A stretch of DNA of 64,000 bases, from the NCBI GenBank assembly GCA_022925895.1, contig JAKSYS010000026.1, positions 124,001 to 188,000 of the forward strand, in the 5' to 3' direction. Each line of letters begins with the position of its first letter. Positions within the stretch are counted from its first letter, which is position 1. This DNA comes from Fragilaria crotonensis. Taxonomy: Eukaryota; Bacillariophyta; Fragilariophyceae; Fragilariales; Fragilariaceae. The notes under the pieces were generated by a model, which was not told the DNA's origin, ran no database searches, and saw nothing but the letters and a program-made list of their open reading frames with translations. Shown in pieces: positions 1-11,399 of the stretch. A program made the translations under genes and the position numbers.

Positions 1-2
1 TG

Positions 3-542
3 ATCGAAGAGTATCGCCAAGAAGAGTCCACGAACAACGCCGGCGACGAAACGTCACGTGAAAGCGATATTGAATCGGCCATTGCTGTTTTCAACGCAAG
101 CCCATTGAGCGCCTTGACCACGTCATCTCAGTTGTCGGTAGTTGACCTTGAGCAGCAGACCCAATGGGGAGGGAAGGGTCGAATTACCTTGATTGGTGAT
201 GCGGCTCATGCCATACGTCCCACTGATGGGCAAGGGGGGTCAATGGCGTTTGAAGACGCTGCTATTCTGTCTCGTCTGTTGAAGGAATGCGCCGCCGCTA
301 CTGCTGCTGCACGTGATGAAGGCGCAACTTCGAGCACTGACGAGACTAGCGCCCATGACGCGGCAATTCTTGCATTACGCGAATTCGAATCCAGACGATT
401 GAATCGCGTCAAGTGTATATCCAAGGATCAGTCCAGACGAGCAGAAGCAAGGTACCGGAACGAAGATATGCCACCTTGGAGTGATATGTATCGAGAATGG
501 GTGTTTGCAGGCCCAGATGCGTCGAATGAGCCACCCAGCTAG
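3..542 (+). CDS. FAD-dependent monooxygenase, C-terminal part (5' end outside window)
   Basis: The frame is open from the first bases of the window to a TAG at 540-542, so this is the 3' end of a longer gene. Around 180-275 it encodes the second FAD-contact motif of the PHBH/UbiH-type monooxygenase family: a beta strand ending LIGDAAH, then P-x-D-G-Q-G-G and an E-D-A helix (GD motif). The C-terminal 90 residues are charged and not diagnostic. Family members use FAD and NAD(P)H to hydroxylate or epoxidise aromatic or isoprenoid substrates. Zeaxanthin epoxidase and salicylate-hydroxylase-like enzymes share this motif, and the visible third of the protein does not decide between them. Targeting cannot be judged because the N-terminus is missing. 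Confidence 0.8.
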   Translation: MEEYRQEESTNNAGDETSRESDIESAIAVFNASPLSALTTSSQLSVVDLEQQTQWGGKGRITLIGDAAHAIRPTDGQGGSMAFEDAAILSRLLKECAAATAAARDEGATSSTDETSAHDAAILALREFESRRLNRVKCISKDQSRRAEARYRNEDMPPWSDMYREWVFAGPDASNEPPS

Positions 543-1833
543 GTGAGCGATGTATTCAAGAGTGATATCGTTTGTGACACAATGACACTGTGACTATAAT
601 ATACGCAAAAAGTGCACTATCGAACTTCAGAGCATCAAAGTTGAGAGAAAATGCGAATGCAGAGGTCCTGCTTATCGTGCCATGCCATGTTGTCATGTGG
701 AATGCAGGGTGCTTAGACCAGATGGTTTAACGCTTGTGCCCGTGATGGCCTTCGCTCGGAATGCATTGAAACATTCATTATCCAACTAACAACATTGCAC
801 CTAGCGCTAAATAATCGAGAAAGCTGCAGCGCTTACTGTAATTTCGCCGGCACTAGGGCGAGGACATTGAAAGTTATAAGTTGCTCTACCGGTAGTCTCT
901 TGTTGACAGGACTACTTGTGATTTCCAATCCCCAACATAAAACATGTTCCTGCCGGACTTCAAGCCGACGGGACTGATGAAGTGGCAGCCCCTTCAGTGT
1001 CACACCAGCAATCATCAAGGACGAATGTGACGCAATCAACACGGCGTTTCATCAGATTATTGAAGTGGGAGATTTCTCAATATCGTGAATAACCCCCCAA
1101 CAGTTTCAGCATCACCAGACACGGCCATCGGCAGTCACACGTGCGACGTGCACTCAATTCTCAAACGGAGTATACTCATCAGTCCAGTTGCTACCTAAAC
1201 TGCGACGAGAAACTCGTGGCCCGATCCTTCCTGTTATTCCCTGCAGTCCAAAGGTATAATAGCTCTCACACATCCACAAATACCCTGCCTCTTGGTGTAC
1301 GAGGTACCTTCGAGCCGACTTGCTGGTGGGGTCTGTTTGTCATAATATACACATAGAATCTTCCTGTCCCATCAGCCTTCGCGGGTCCGAGTGTTCTGGA
1401 CGAGCATGGTGGCACGTAGGTGTCCAGATGGACGACGGACAGAAGAGGCGAGCCTGTAACAAGGCGGAGGCAACGCGTGCAGTGGGGCACACACACGAGA
1501 AATGAAATCAATTCTGCGAGCACGAGGAACTGGGTTCGTGTCCGGGAAGAACGAGGATAAGAACAAGGACACGAATAAAGACAACTGCAAGATGTCAATG
1601 ATACTCTGTACGGCTGAATGGCATGATGATTGATGAACAGAAGCATGGCAGTGACACCCAATAAAAAGCGAACTGGGATGCGAACGCATGTCACACGCGA
1701 ATACGAATGCCTCATTTTTACCACGATAAACCACCAAGGTACATGCTTACAAATAATTGACGCAACTAAACAGGAAGCAATAAGCGTCAGACCTCTTCAT
1801 TAGAAATGTATCTTGTATTGAGAATTCTCCCCG
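543..1833. other. Intergenic, no gene recognised
   Basis: About 1.3 kb between the monooxygenase stop and the esterase start. The short frames on both strands overlap each other and show no family motif. I see no RNA gene or clear repeat here. Confidence 0.6.
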
Positions 1834-2829
1834 ATGTTAATCCTTTGGGTGCCTGCCTTATTATCTTTGACTGCTGCGGTGGAAGCAAAGATGGCACACT
1901 TCCTCTTTGTCGGTCAAAGTAACATGCTGGGATACTTTGACCCGACAAGGAATATGACTGCCCGTCGATTCGATCAAACGATGAATCGTCTCTTGTCAAC
2001 TGGAAGCGATGATCAGATTCTTCTAAACTTGTCGAATCACTTGAAGACTGCCGTCTCGTCGCCGCCAACGCCAATTTCGACGTACGAACTCGAAGCTGCC
2101 CAACTACTTCAATACCGACGCGGAGGATACGTGAAATCTGATTTCCTGAAGCCACTTCCAAATGTGACGTGCTCCCTCTACGAGTATGACCGTATCGTTG
2201 ACTATCGTGTTGCAGGAACCGAAGGGAAAACCAGGACAGTAGATTCTGCGCTGAGTCCATATGCCAAATGCGGTTCCATCTTTGGACCTGAACTCTGCCC
2301 ATGTGTGGACATGTGTTACGCAATGTATATTCTGGTCGTCCATTCAGAATGATTAAACTTGTCGCAAGTGGGACAACACTCAGGCGTAATTGGTCTCGAG
2401 AGAATGGTTTGATTTGGCCCCAACTAGTGAAAAGAATCAAACAAACCATCGACACTGATACGGAGGAATGGAAGGCCATCGTTTGGTTTCAGGGAGAGCG
2501 ACAGCTACAGTAACACCACTGCCTTTGGGTACCAAGCGGACCTTACAAAGTTCATAGCCAACGTCCGGAGCGAGGTGTACAAGGTTGACTCAACCACCTT
2601 CAAACGACCGTCGGATATTCCGGTTGTCATTGTTGGCTTGGGTTGTTGGGTCGCGAAAACGACATTGCACGGATCTTTAGTGATGAAGGCGCAGCGACGT
2701 TTCGTCGCGTCCACTTCCAAGACTGCATTTGTGCCGACTGACGATTTGTCGTGTGACAAACACTATGACGAAGCGTCGCAGCTCATCATCGGCGCCCGCG
2801 TGGCCAACGCATTGAAGACACTTCTATAG
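1834..2829 (+). pseudogene. Secreted SASA-type (sialate O-acetylesterase-like, SGNH) esterase with two frame changes
   Basis: The ATG at 1834 opens a hydrophobic signal peptide ending near A-V-E-A, followed at once by FLFVGQSNMLGY, block I of the SASA/CE6-like SGNH hydrolases with the nucleophile Ser in GQSN. Downstream come FGPE, a W-F-Q-G-E block near 2480-2496, and D-K-H-Y-D-E-A-S near 2757-2780 carrying the catalytic Asp/His. The usual block order is complete. The frame moves from 1 to 3 near 2295-2301 and back to 1 near 2497, where the sequence after QGE lacks one base. Conserved text continues on both sides of each shift, so this is either a very young pseudogene or an assembly error. 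Such enzymes deacetylate sugars or plant-type polysaccharides outside the cell; the substrate here is unknown. Confidence 0.7.
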
Positions 2830-2888
2830 ATTCGGACCAGACTCTGAACGCGTAAACCATCTCGATTTGCAACTTGATGGTTCCTTCC

Positions 2889-3112
2889 ACTCACAGCACA
2901 CACCAAACATCCGCAATTTGATTGAGTCCCAGAGGACGTTAACGACGAATGTAACATTGATTATTAGCCGGATTGCACAGCTGCCGCGTTGTTTCGTTGT
3001 TAGAAGGCGAATGACTTCGGATGCTGCTGTGGTTTCTTAGTGTAGGCAGAAAGTTATCAGGGTAGCGTCAATGGCAGACTGTAAAACAAAACATCATCCT
3101 TCCCTCCCTTGT
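2889..3112. repeat. Dispersed repeat, copy A
   Basis: This stretch aligns by eye with 42144-42375 in the same orientation. Shared words include GCACACACC, AATTTGAT, GTCCCAG, GTTAACGACGA, GATTATTAGCC, GTTAGAAGGCGAATG, CTTAGTGTAGGCAGAAA and CTTCCCTCCCT. The copies are diverged, roughly three quarters identical, with small indels. No coding potential is evident; the family is unknown. Confidence 0.75.
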
Positions 3113-3504
3113 GCTATACTAACTACCGGTACAACTTGTACCCCGGTAATACTGGAAGATAGTCGTTACGTCGCTGGCGATTGGAATCACACACACTTTT
3201 GCGTCCACACACACGCGATTGTCTGTTCATTCATACTTCGATGCTCATTGCTCATCGTCATCCTGCCCGTGTGAATATGACAGGACTTGGTGTCTTGGTT
3301 CTTGGTGTTGTTGTAATCCAGCACAACTCACAGTGTGTCTGTATCCGAGCCTCTACATCAACGATTAGTACTGCACATGGAGTACTACTTCTACCTTCTA
3401 CCACACTACCACCATAAGGTAATTGAAGATTGGTGTATGTAGTGTGTAGTTTGTAGTGTGGTATTGTGGAGAGTATGTCATAGAGAATACAGATATCTCA
3501 CGTA
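3113..3504. other. Intergenic upstream of the copia element
   Basis: Low-complexity TAGTGTG/GTGTAG-rich DNA around 3430-3470 and no gene. It ends at the 5' flank of the LTR element. Confidence 0.5.
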
Positions 3505-3509
3505 AAGAC

Positions 3510-3685
3510 GTTTGAATACGGACGATACAGTACGGAAACCGCTAGTACAGTAGTAATCAGAGACAAGAGCAGACGTAGACACAAGTTTATCGTTTACTAC
3601 TTTTGTACGCTTCTTGTGTTACTACTTTATCGTTTATCTCGTCTTCTCTAAGGTAAGAGTCGGCCGTTACGTACACATTTGAACG
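3510..3685 (+). repeat. 5' LTR of the copia element
   Basis: A 176-bp direct repeat identical by eye to 33785-33960. It lacks the usual TG...CA ends; the termini read GTTTGAA and TTGAACG. It is followed at about 3686 by TTTATCAGACCC, which resembles the initiator-Met tRNA primer-binding site (TATCAGA core) common in copia elements. Confidence 0.92.
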
Positions 3686-4164
3686 GTTTATCAGACCCAA
3701 CTGGAGGGTGAAAGAAAGGATTTGAACGAACGGGTGAGACGGAAGCGGCGGGTACAATTCTCATGGGCATTGCCAATTTCGTACCTTGACATTCTTGCGA
3801 ATTCGTTGCACTTTCGAGGATTACCGAAAATATTTATACCACGGCCTACAGCGGAATTCGTAGAAGCGTATCTTTTACTCCGTTACGTACCTTATGGTAC
3901 TCGATATACTTTGCTCCTCGACATGTACTTGAGGTACTCGATATACGCTGTTCGTAACTTGTTTGGCCACATGGCGGGCGTCAGCGATCGGTACCGTTTG
4001 CCCACGTTCTATAATTGGCCGTTGGCCCCGTGAGGCACCGCACGATGAGGTCAGGACTGATCACCCTGTACCGACCGGAATGTGACCCGCCTCACAACCT
4101 ACCCATAGTGGTACGGCCCGGAAGACAAACGCAATGTACACCTAGGTGCTAACTCGAATGATAT

Positions 4165-4694
4165 TCATACGCAGATGGATGCTGAACCCGTTGTCGCCGC
4201 AGCTGTTGCTGAACCCGAACCACCAAACCCTGTTCATGAAGTACTTACCATTTGTGGTATTGCAAATGCTGCTAATCGCGAAACTTTCATTAATATTGAG
4301 GACTCGACTCCATGGAAGCGTTTGCCTCCATGAACGGCGACTCCGATGTTTCGGAGATGGCTAAACGAATGGCCTCAAGGCCAACTGCTACCGGAGAGTA
4401 ATCCTTGAACGATGCAAATCAAAAGGCTTCAGGCCTTAGTCTATTGGGTGAAAGACCACGACAAACGTGGCCTACAGGCACAGCCTGAGATGTGGACTCG
4501 AGAAGTCATGTTGGCAGCAATGGCGAGAGAAAGGAATCTGACCACAACCTTGATAAGGTTGACATCGACATAATTGACCCCGGCAAGTGCCAGACCGATG
4601 CTGGTTGGGATAACTGGCAGATCGGCTTTGTGAACAAGCTAAGCGCAATCATGGGGGCCGCGAAGGTCCCAATCGACTATGTCGTACGCCCTGA
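4165..4694 (+). pseudogene. copia gag, left part (fossil)
   Basis: The first coding part of the element begins M-D-A-E-P-V-V and contains the gag-type stretch ending in D-Y-V-V-R-P at the LINE insertion point. The matching right part resumes at 28482. It is broken; treated as a fossil. Confidence 0.75.
4678..4694. repeat. 17-bp target-site duplication of the LINE, left copy
   Basis: TATGTCGTACGCCCTGA occurs here and again at 28482-28498, exactly at both edges of the inserted LINE. A long target duplication of this size is typical of target-primed reverse transcription. Confidence 0.95.
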
Positions 4695-4794
4695 CACAAT
4701 TTCCTAGTTTGGAGTTTTTACATCGAGTTCTGTCCTTCGACCGTCCATCAGTAGAAACAGTAGGAAGTTGTTGCGTACCTCCGCACCGTTCACC

Positions 4795-7640
4795 ATGACT
4801 GAAGGAACGGCCCCGTTGCCGTTCTTTGCGTCTGATAACCCCCCCCTGATGTTACCGCATCTGTGTTCAACTTTACCATCGTTGCCTATGTTCAAACTCC
4901 TGCTTTGATTGAGCGCGAGAATGATTCGAAAGCAGCGATTGAAAATCGAAAAGTCGATGATGATAGTTACCGACGCTCGGTTTCACCGACCAGTTGGCAC
5001 CGGTTCACTACCTTAGGATTTCAAGCAACGCATGGCAAAGACTTCGATATGATTTGGAGAGACCGTAACTCCAATCCCCTTTGTTTTCATCGACTCGTAT
5101 GGTATAACTACAAGGCTTACGTTGATCGTGAATGCAATGTTAACCCTAAGTTACACGCATGGGCAACCAACGTCTCGCATCCATTTTTACTCGAACATTC
5201 ACCAGAATCGTTGGAAATGGACACAGAACGGTTTAGTTGGCCACGCATTCTTGCTCATTTTGCTAAACACTTAGACAAAGGTCTGTGGAAAGCAGTAAAG
5301 GGAACGAATAAACGTAACGAAAAAATGTCGACAGATCTATCTCCAACCAAACATTTCGACAATGAGGAATTGGACAACCACGGGAAAAGCGCACGATTCA
5401 ACATTCCTGTTCCCGAGATAACTGAAGACAACAATTCGGATCAGTTGAGACCAGAAATCGAGGAGGTCGCTACGTTGATGACAAACATGACAAACCAGGA
5501 TGTCGGGTGGATTCGGACTCTGAGTCTGATGCTAAGCAATCGGCGTTTACGCTGAGCAACGAGGTTAGGACAAATGACGGCACGCATCGCATTTCGATTA
5601 AATGGAAATTATCCCCGAAGGAGTTCACGGAGCTGGTCGATAACAAAACTCGTCTCCACTCAGAAATCTTTTCGGTTTTGGGCGTTGTATTTCAGGAGAC
5701 TGACGGGTATTTCTACCAATGGGATAGTGATGAATTGATCTATCCAAAAAGAGCCCACGAGTTGACTGTTTCGGATTTGAAAGACTACTTAGAGCCTCAA
5801 ATCACGACAGCTCAGTCTCTGCACTTGGTCGTTTTTGCAGTACGCTTCGCTTTCGCCGAGAATCCTATTTCGTGGAGGAATTCCACTCACGTCCAATCCG
5901 CTATGAAACTGAACAATCTTCAGATTCATGAATCCAATGTCAACACTACCGCAGGAATTCCAGTGGTGGCTGGGTATATTCTACTGAAACATCCGACGAT
6001 GACTTTAAGGCATAAGTATACACAATTCCTCAGGTCTCGAATCGTGGATACGTTGCCTTACTTCGACATTCGCCTCCATCGGAAGACACCAACAGACAAG
6101 TCGATCGCCCATTTGGTGGTATACTGCGGGAAAAACAGGTGACAGATCTATGCCAAGAGCTCTCGACAATCTTGAACGGACAAAACACGGCTGTGTTCCT
6201 CCTCGATACACATTTGCAAATATGACAAACGATCAAATCGACAACCATTTCAAGATGCATGAAACGTACATCCGGGCATTACAACCAATCTCATTGGCAC
6301 CGCTTGTGACAACGTTAGATTTGAAACGGGTGGAGTACTTTCCAGATGGCACGACAATCGAAAGGTCGACTCGCGATTGGGTTTTGTCCTCAGACGAGAG
6401 GACGGGGACACACATGCACAATGCGATGTGGTAAATGGAGTAAAGAACGTCAGAACTGCATATGTCATGGCTCCTGCGGCTTATGTGTCAGAAATTCGAG
6501 CGATGGTGGCGAAATACAAGGAACGTCTACGACCGATTGCTCGCCGAGAAGCAAAGTATCGAGAAGGATTCCAGACTTACCAGATGTCATTCACATTACA
6601 TCTACTGTTCAAACTAACCTAGACTTTATGGCAAAAATGTCCTCCAGCGATATTTGGAGTAAAGCTCCGCCATCGGTCAAAGCCTTGTCTTCTGCTGTCG
6701 CATCAGCTGCAGCAAACCGTACAGCTCCGTCGGACGCATCGGCCAACAGTGACAATACCGCTCAGTGGCCGTCGTTGGTAAAACGACCAGGACTTGACGT
6801 CTCTAATCCGATCAAGTCAGTACCTAAGTCGGGTGCCAATCTACCGCGTAAGGGGAAACCAAAAACTCAACTGGACATGCATGGTAAATCATCCCATATC
6901 AGTCTCACGTCGGAAGAAGTTGATGACCGAGCCGACACAGCCTCTACCCATTCTCTGACCAATACGTTGAGATCGTCAACGACCATGCGGATGATGGAGT
7001 TGGAAAACCAGATGCGCGAATGTCGAGAACTCCTACGTTCGAACAGGAAGCAGCTCGAGACTCGTCGGACAGATTGGCGGCAAACGAACAAAGTCTTCGA
7101 GAAACTATGGAGACCATAACGGAAATGACACATACAGTGGCTGGATTACAAACGCAGTTCGCGGGTTTCAACATCACGATGGAGAGCATGCGACTCATGT
7201 TGCACACACTGATGCATCAGTCAAGCGGCAACAATGTTCCAGTCGAAAGTAACTTTTCATATTCAGCTTTTCCGTCGTTTCCAATGCCGCATCATCAGTT
7301 GACGACAATTTCTGAATCCACTCGCACAACTGAGTTACAAGGCACGGGGGACAGCACATCCGTGGCATCAGAGGACTCAATGTATCGCAGATCTCCCGAG
7401 AAGAAGAAAACGAGGAAATACGATGAGCAGAATATCTCGAATTCAGCAAGTCCCCCAGTCGACCTTGAAGATGTTCAAATGTGCCTTTTCGAGGAAGGAC
7501 CCCCAGCAGATGAAACTCAGGACACTGTTATTGCCAATGCTTTATCGGGCCAATCTAATGACGACCTCGTTCGACAATCCACGTCACAAACTCACAAACA
7601 AAATTCAAGCCCCGGACGCTCAATACACAAATCCAAGTGA
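4795..7640 (+). pseudogene. LINE ORF1 protein, frame broken
   Basis: The ATG at 4795 starts M-T-E-G-T-A-P. The frame changes at the C-run near 4840, near 5500, near 6140, around 6400-6600 and near 7020, while the protein text stays coherent between them. The middle part (5507-6450) is a mixed alpha/beta region of unknown fold. The C-terminal third (from about 6990) is rich in Glu, Gln and Leu heptads, consistent with a coiled coil that would trimerise or bind RNA, as LINE ORF1 proteins often do. The last 200 residues are Ser/Thr-rich and charged. I see no CCHC knuckle or RRM. ORF2 follows after 24 bases. The assignment as ORF1 rests on position and coiled coil, not on sequence identity. Confidence 0.7.
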
Positions 7641-7664
7641 TCCGGCTGGGCGAGAGGACACGTA

Positions 7665-8814
7665 ATGAGCCAATACAAGCGAGTGTCGATGGCATCTGAG
7701 ACGGAAACTGAGTTACCGTCAAACGATGCACAGTCAGTCGATTCCGGAACTTCGATTCCTATCGACAATGAAACGTCAATTCCCATAAGTATATTGGATA
7801 GCGCGAAGTTACAATGGCGACAGCTATTTTCCAAGCCGATTACGGACAATGATTCGAGACCAACGACACTGACAACTCTGAACATGCGTTCTAACGTCCC
7901 TTGGGGAGATGACTTGGGACCCAAAGACTCGAGTATCATAAGACTCTATTCAATTAATGTCAATGGCATTTCTATCGACCGGAGAGGAGGCACGTTTGAT
8001 GACATTTGCCGGTCAATCAAAGAGGTCCAGGCGGACATCTTTTGTGGGCAGGAACATAACTTAGACACTACGCAATTTCGAATTCGGAGCGCCTTGTTTG
8101 AATCAGCAAAACAACATTGGAAGCGACATCGAATATCTCTCGGAACGACACCAATAACGGTGGAAAATTCTTATAAACCGGGGGGGACAATGATTTTGAC
8201 GGTAGACAGCTTGATGGGACGTATTGTTCGTCAGGACCGTGACCCATGGGGACGATGGGTAGTTCAGGAATTCACAGGCAAAGGAACACGCAAGATTGCT
8301 GTTTTTTCAGCCTATCAACCCGTGGACAAGGCGATTAGCCCAGGTACCATTACAGTGGCGGCTCAACATGCGAGCCTCCTCAGACTGACACAAGATCAAG
8401 TTCTGAACCCGCGAACAGCGTTCCGGAGGATCTGCTGAAAGCGTTACAGACATACGCATCGGTCGGCACGATGTTGCTGGTAGTAGGAGATTTCAACGAA
8501 GTTTTGGGGCTGACCCAGATGGTATGAGCAAGATCGCAGGGCAATTGGGTCTCATCGATGTCTTCGCAAGGCGAAATTCTTCTACACCCCAGTCACTTAT
8601 GCGTGGTACGAAACGTCTGGACTATGCACTTGCTAGTCCCGCTGTGAGTGATGCTGTGATTTCCGCTGGATACGAAGCATTCAATGCACATATAGTGTCT
8701 GATCACAGAGGCTTCTATCTCGATTTTGACTCAATGTCCTATTCGGTTCCGACACTCAAAAATTGGTATCAGCAGAAAAGAGGGACCTGTCGTCGAATAA
8801 TACACAACAAGTGA
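7665..8814 (+). pseudogene. LINE ORF2, N-terminal AP-like endonuclease
   Basis: The ATG at 7665 is followed by about 85 non-conserved residues and then the exonuclease-endonuclease-phosphatase fold. S-I-N-V-N-G-I supplies the metal-site Asn, G-Q-E-H-N the catalytic Glu, G-G-T-M an internal strand, V-V-G-D-F-N-E the Asp/Asn pair, R-L-D-Y-A-L the substrate Asp loop, and V-S-D-H-R the catalytic Asp-His near 8698-8712. All six blocks are present and in order. The frame moves once, between 8438 and 8524. The enzyme would nick target DNA to start target-primed reverse transcription. Confidence 0.9.
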
Positions 8815-10868
8815 CGGAGTACATCCGGGAGAAATATCGGATTCTGTTCCATCATCACAACGCCTTCGTTAGGAGCGCACAATTGACACAACCTGGCAAT
8901 CGTCATGCTTTTGCAGAACGACTGGACCAAGATGTTTTGACGGCAAGCTTGGCAGCAGCAGCAAAAGTGAAAAAGTTTGGAGAACCCGCATGGTCGGTGG
9001 AACTTGCCGAAGCTCGCAAACAAGTTGTTGTACTGAAGAAGCATTTGTCAGCTCTTCGCACACACTACGACCATTCCAGTGTCTTAGCGCGCGAGATGGC
9101 TCAATTATCAACACCAGTGCCGTTGCCCCTACACCGCGTGAGTGTTCTGCGGAAATTCGCAAGGTTGAATCATCCATCAAGGCAATCATAGCTGAGAGCT
9201 ATGAACGTCGAGATCAAGAACGCCAACGAAAAATTGCAGTACTCGAAGCGACTGGGAAGCAAGCGGACAAAGAATCAGCAACTCGGTTGAGACATATGAA
9301 AAGGCCGAAGATATCAAGCAGTTATTTCGCAAGATTAGTGGCGTACGGAAGAACAAATTAAGACAAGGAGTAACGAGAATTGAAATCCCTTGCATCCAGA
9401 CGACAATCCCAAGATGTGTACTGAATGGCGACAGATAGATGTGCCAACTGAGATTGTTCGGCTATTACAGGAACGCAACCGGGCTCATTTCGGACAAGCA
9501 AAGGAACACCCTTCACTGTTGCACCACTTCTTGACGACTTAGGCTTTTGTGGGGATCGACCCTCGAGTACGAGGATTTTGGACGGCACATATCAACTCCG
9601 GACGAACGATGACGATGACGTGAGTAAAAATGTGAGACTCTTGTTGCAGCACATGACACAGGTTCACGAAATGGCAGCGTCCCCCTCGTTTCCAACCATC
9701 TCAATGGACGACTTCATGAGTAAATTGCGCGTCTGGTCGGAATCCACCACCACGTCTCCGTCAGGATTACACCTCGGACACTATAAGGCCTTGATTGCAC
9801 GACATTCATACTCATCAGACCTCCCAGATGATGAATTGACCCCAGAGTTCCGAAGAAACCGAGACGAGCTTGACATGATGCAAAACGACCTGCGGACTTT
9901 GCACTTGAATCTGTTGAATTATGCGCTTGAGCGAGGCTATTCGTATAAACGTTGGCAAACAATTGCCAATACAATCCTCTTCAAAGATCCGGATAACGTT
10001 CGGTTACATCGTACTCGAGTGATTCACATTTATGAAGCGGACTTTAATCTCGCCTTGGGAATCAAGTGGAGGATTCAGATGTATCAAGCCGAGGCCCTGG
10101 CAGCATTAAATGATGGGCAGTATGGGTCTCGACCACGACGAAATGCAACGGATCCAGTGTTCATCGAGGAACTCCAGTGTGAGATCTCTCGGGCCACTCG
10201 ACGGTCAGTGGTCTTGATCAATTATGATGCGCTTGCATGTTTCGACCGAATGATTCAAAATGCAGCAATGATTGTTAGTCGGAAGTTCGGCGTTCCGCTT
10301 CCAGTAACTCAGGCCAATGCAGTAACCTTGGAGAGAGCGGAGTTCAGGGTCCGTACAGAATTAGGCCTCGCTCCAAATGGTTACGTACATTCGGATAGCA
10401 AGCCCATCTATGGCACGGGACAGGGCAGTGCCAACTCCCCAGCGATCTGGTGTTTTCTGTCGAGTTGTCTCATGGATGCCTATGACACGACTGCAACACC
10501 TGCGGTATATTATTCACCGGATGAAAGCACGTCAGCGTCTTTGGGATTAGTAGCTTTTGTGGACGATTGCAATGGGCAGGCGAACAATTTTTTAGCACCA
10601 GGATCTGATGAGACGCTTCGGGATATCTTGGTACGCACGCAGAAGAATGCACAATTGTGGAATGACTTACTCCACTCGAGTGGTGGCGCACTGGAATTAT
10701 CCAAGTGCTCGTGCCAAGTACTCCATTGGTGGTTTACACAGCAAGGAGCACCATTTTTGGCCCCAAAACAATCTGCTCACCAAGAAGTGTTGCGTGTCAT
10801 AGATCGCGCCACCGGCACGACCCATCAACTACCTTTACTGTCACCGTATGAGGCACATAAGACATTAG
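8815..10868 (+). pseudogene. LINE ORF2, linker and reverse transcriptase up to the nested insertion
   Basis: From 8815 to about 9577 there is a charged helical linker with several frame changes. The RT domain runs from about 9740: P-S-G-L-H-L-G-H-Y-K block, T-I-L-F-K-D-P, Q-Y-G-S-R-P, the first catalytic Asp in N-Y-D-A-L-A-C-F-D-R, G-T-G-Q-G-S-A-N-S-P, and the catalytic F-V-D-D box near 10557-10568. The usual Y/F-A-D-D reads F-V-D-D, which is common in this clade. The frame is open until P-Y-E-A-H-K-T-L, where the DNA transposon begins at 10869. The thumb resumes at 25581 with G-H-Y-K-A-P. Confidence 0.93.
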
Positions 10869-10892
10869 CATCAGAAGGTACGTTTTGTTTAG
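10869..10892 (+). repeat. Left terminal inverted repeat of the DNA transposon
   Basis: The sequence starts CATCAGAAGGTACG and matches the reverse complement of 25557-25580 at 22 of 24 positions. The right end starts CATCAGAAGGTGCG when read inward. Confidence 0.9.
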
Positions 10893-11399
10893 GTTGTCAT
10901 TTTTTATTGAGAAATTTGTTGCATATTCACAATATTTGTTTGATATGTATTATTTTATGGCGGTTTCATACATTAATACGGCGTCTTTTGTAAGTCTCCG
11001 ACACTTTAATGTTTGTCTTAACGAACATCTATTGGATGTATAGCATTCGTGTTGTAATGATAACAAATAGAAGAAAATTTTGTTCAGTATATCACAATTA
11101 TGATGATCAAAACAACAGTGGATGATTTCTTAACAACATTGAGTTCTTTCATAAAATTGTTTGATTTTCGATTACTCAATTGTCGATTCAAAGCCTCAAC
11201 ATTTTCCCATCTTCGAAAACATCTTTCGTTTTCTTACCATTTTCCTCGAGGCTATTGAAATAGAATTGTGAATTCCTGCCAAGTGGTTTCTTTACTCGTC
11301 GCAATTCTTATTTTATATCTTCAAGGCATTTGTTTCATTTACAGCATTTTTGTGCACATGCAAAATCTCACAGCTTGTTTCTAAAATTGTTTCTTGAAA
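10893..11399. other. AT-rich left subterminal region of the DNA transposon
   Basis: About 500 bp of T-rich DNA with repeated TTGTTTGAT, TTTGTT and ACAATATTTG words; similar words recur near the right end at 25400-25490. Transposases of this superfamily bind subterminal repeats, so a binding role is plausible but inferred. It also holds the presumed transposase promoter. Confidence 0.5.

Noticed and set aside
3722-4033. 103-codon frame in the copia leader
   Set aside because: No gag similarity and a non-ATG start; it lies between the primer-binding site and the recognisable gag start.
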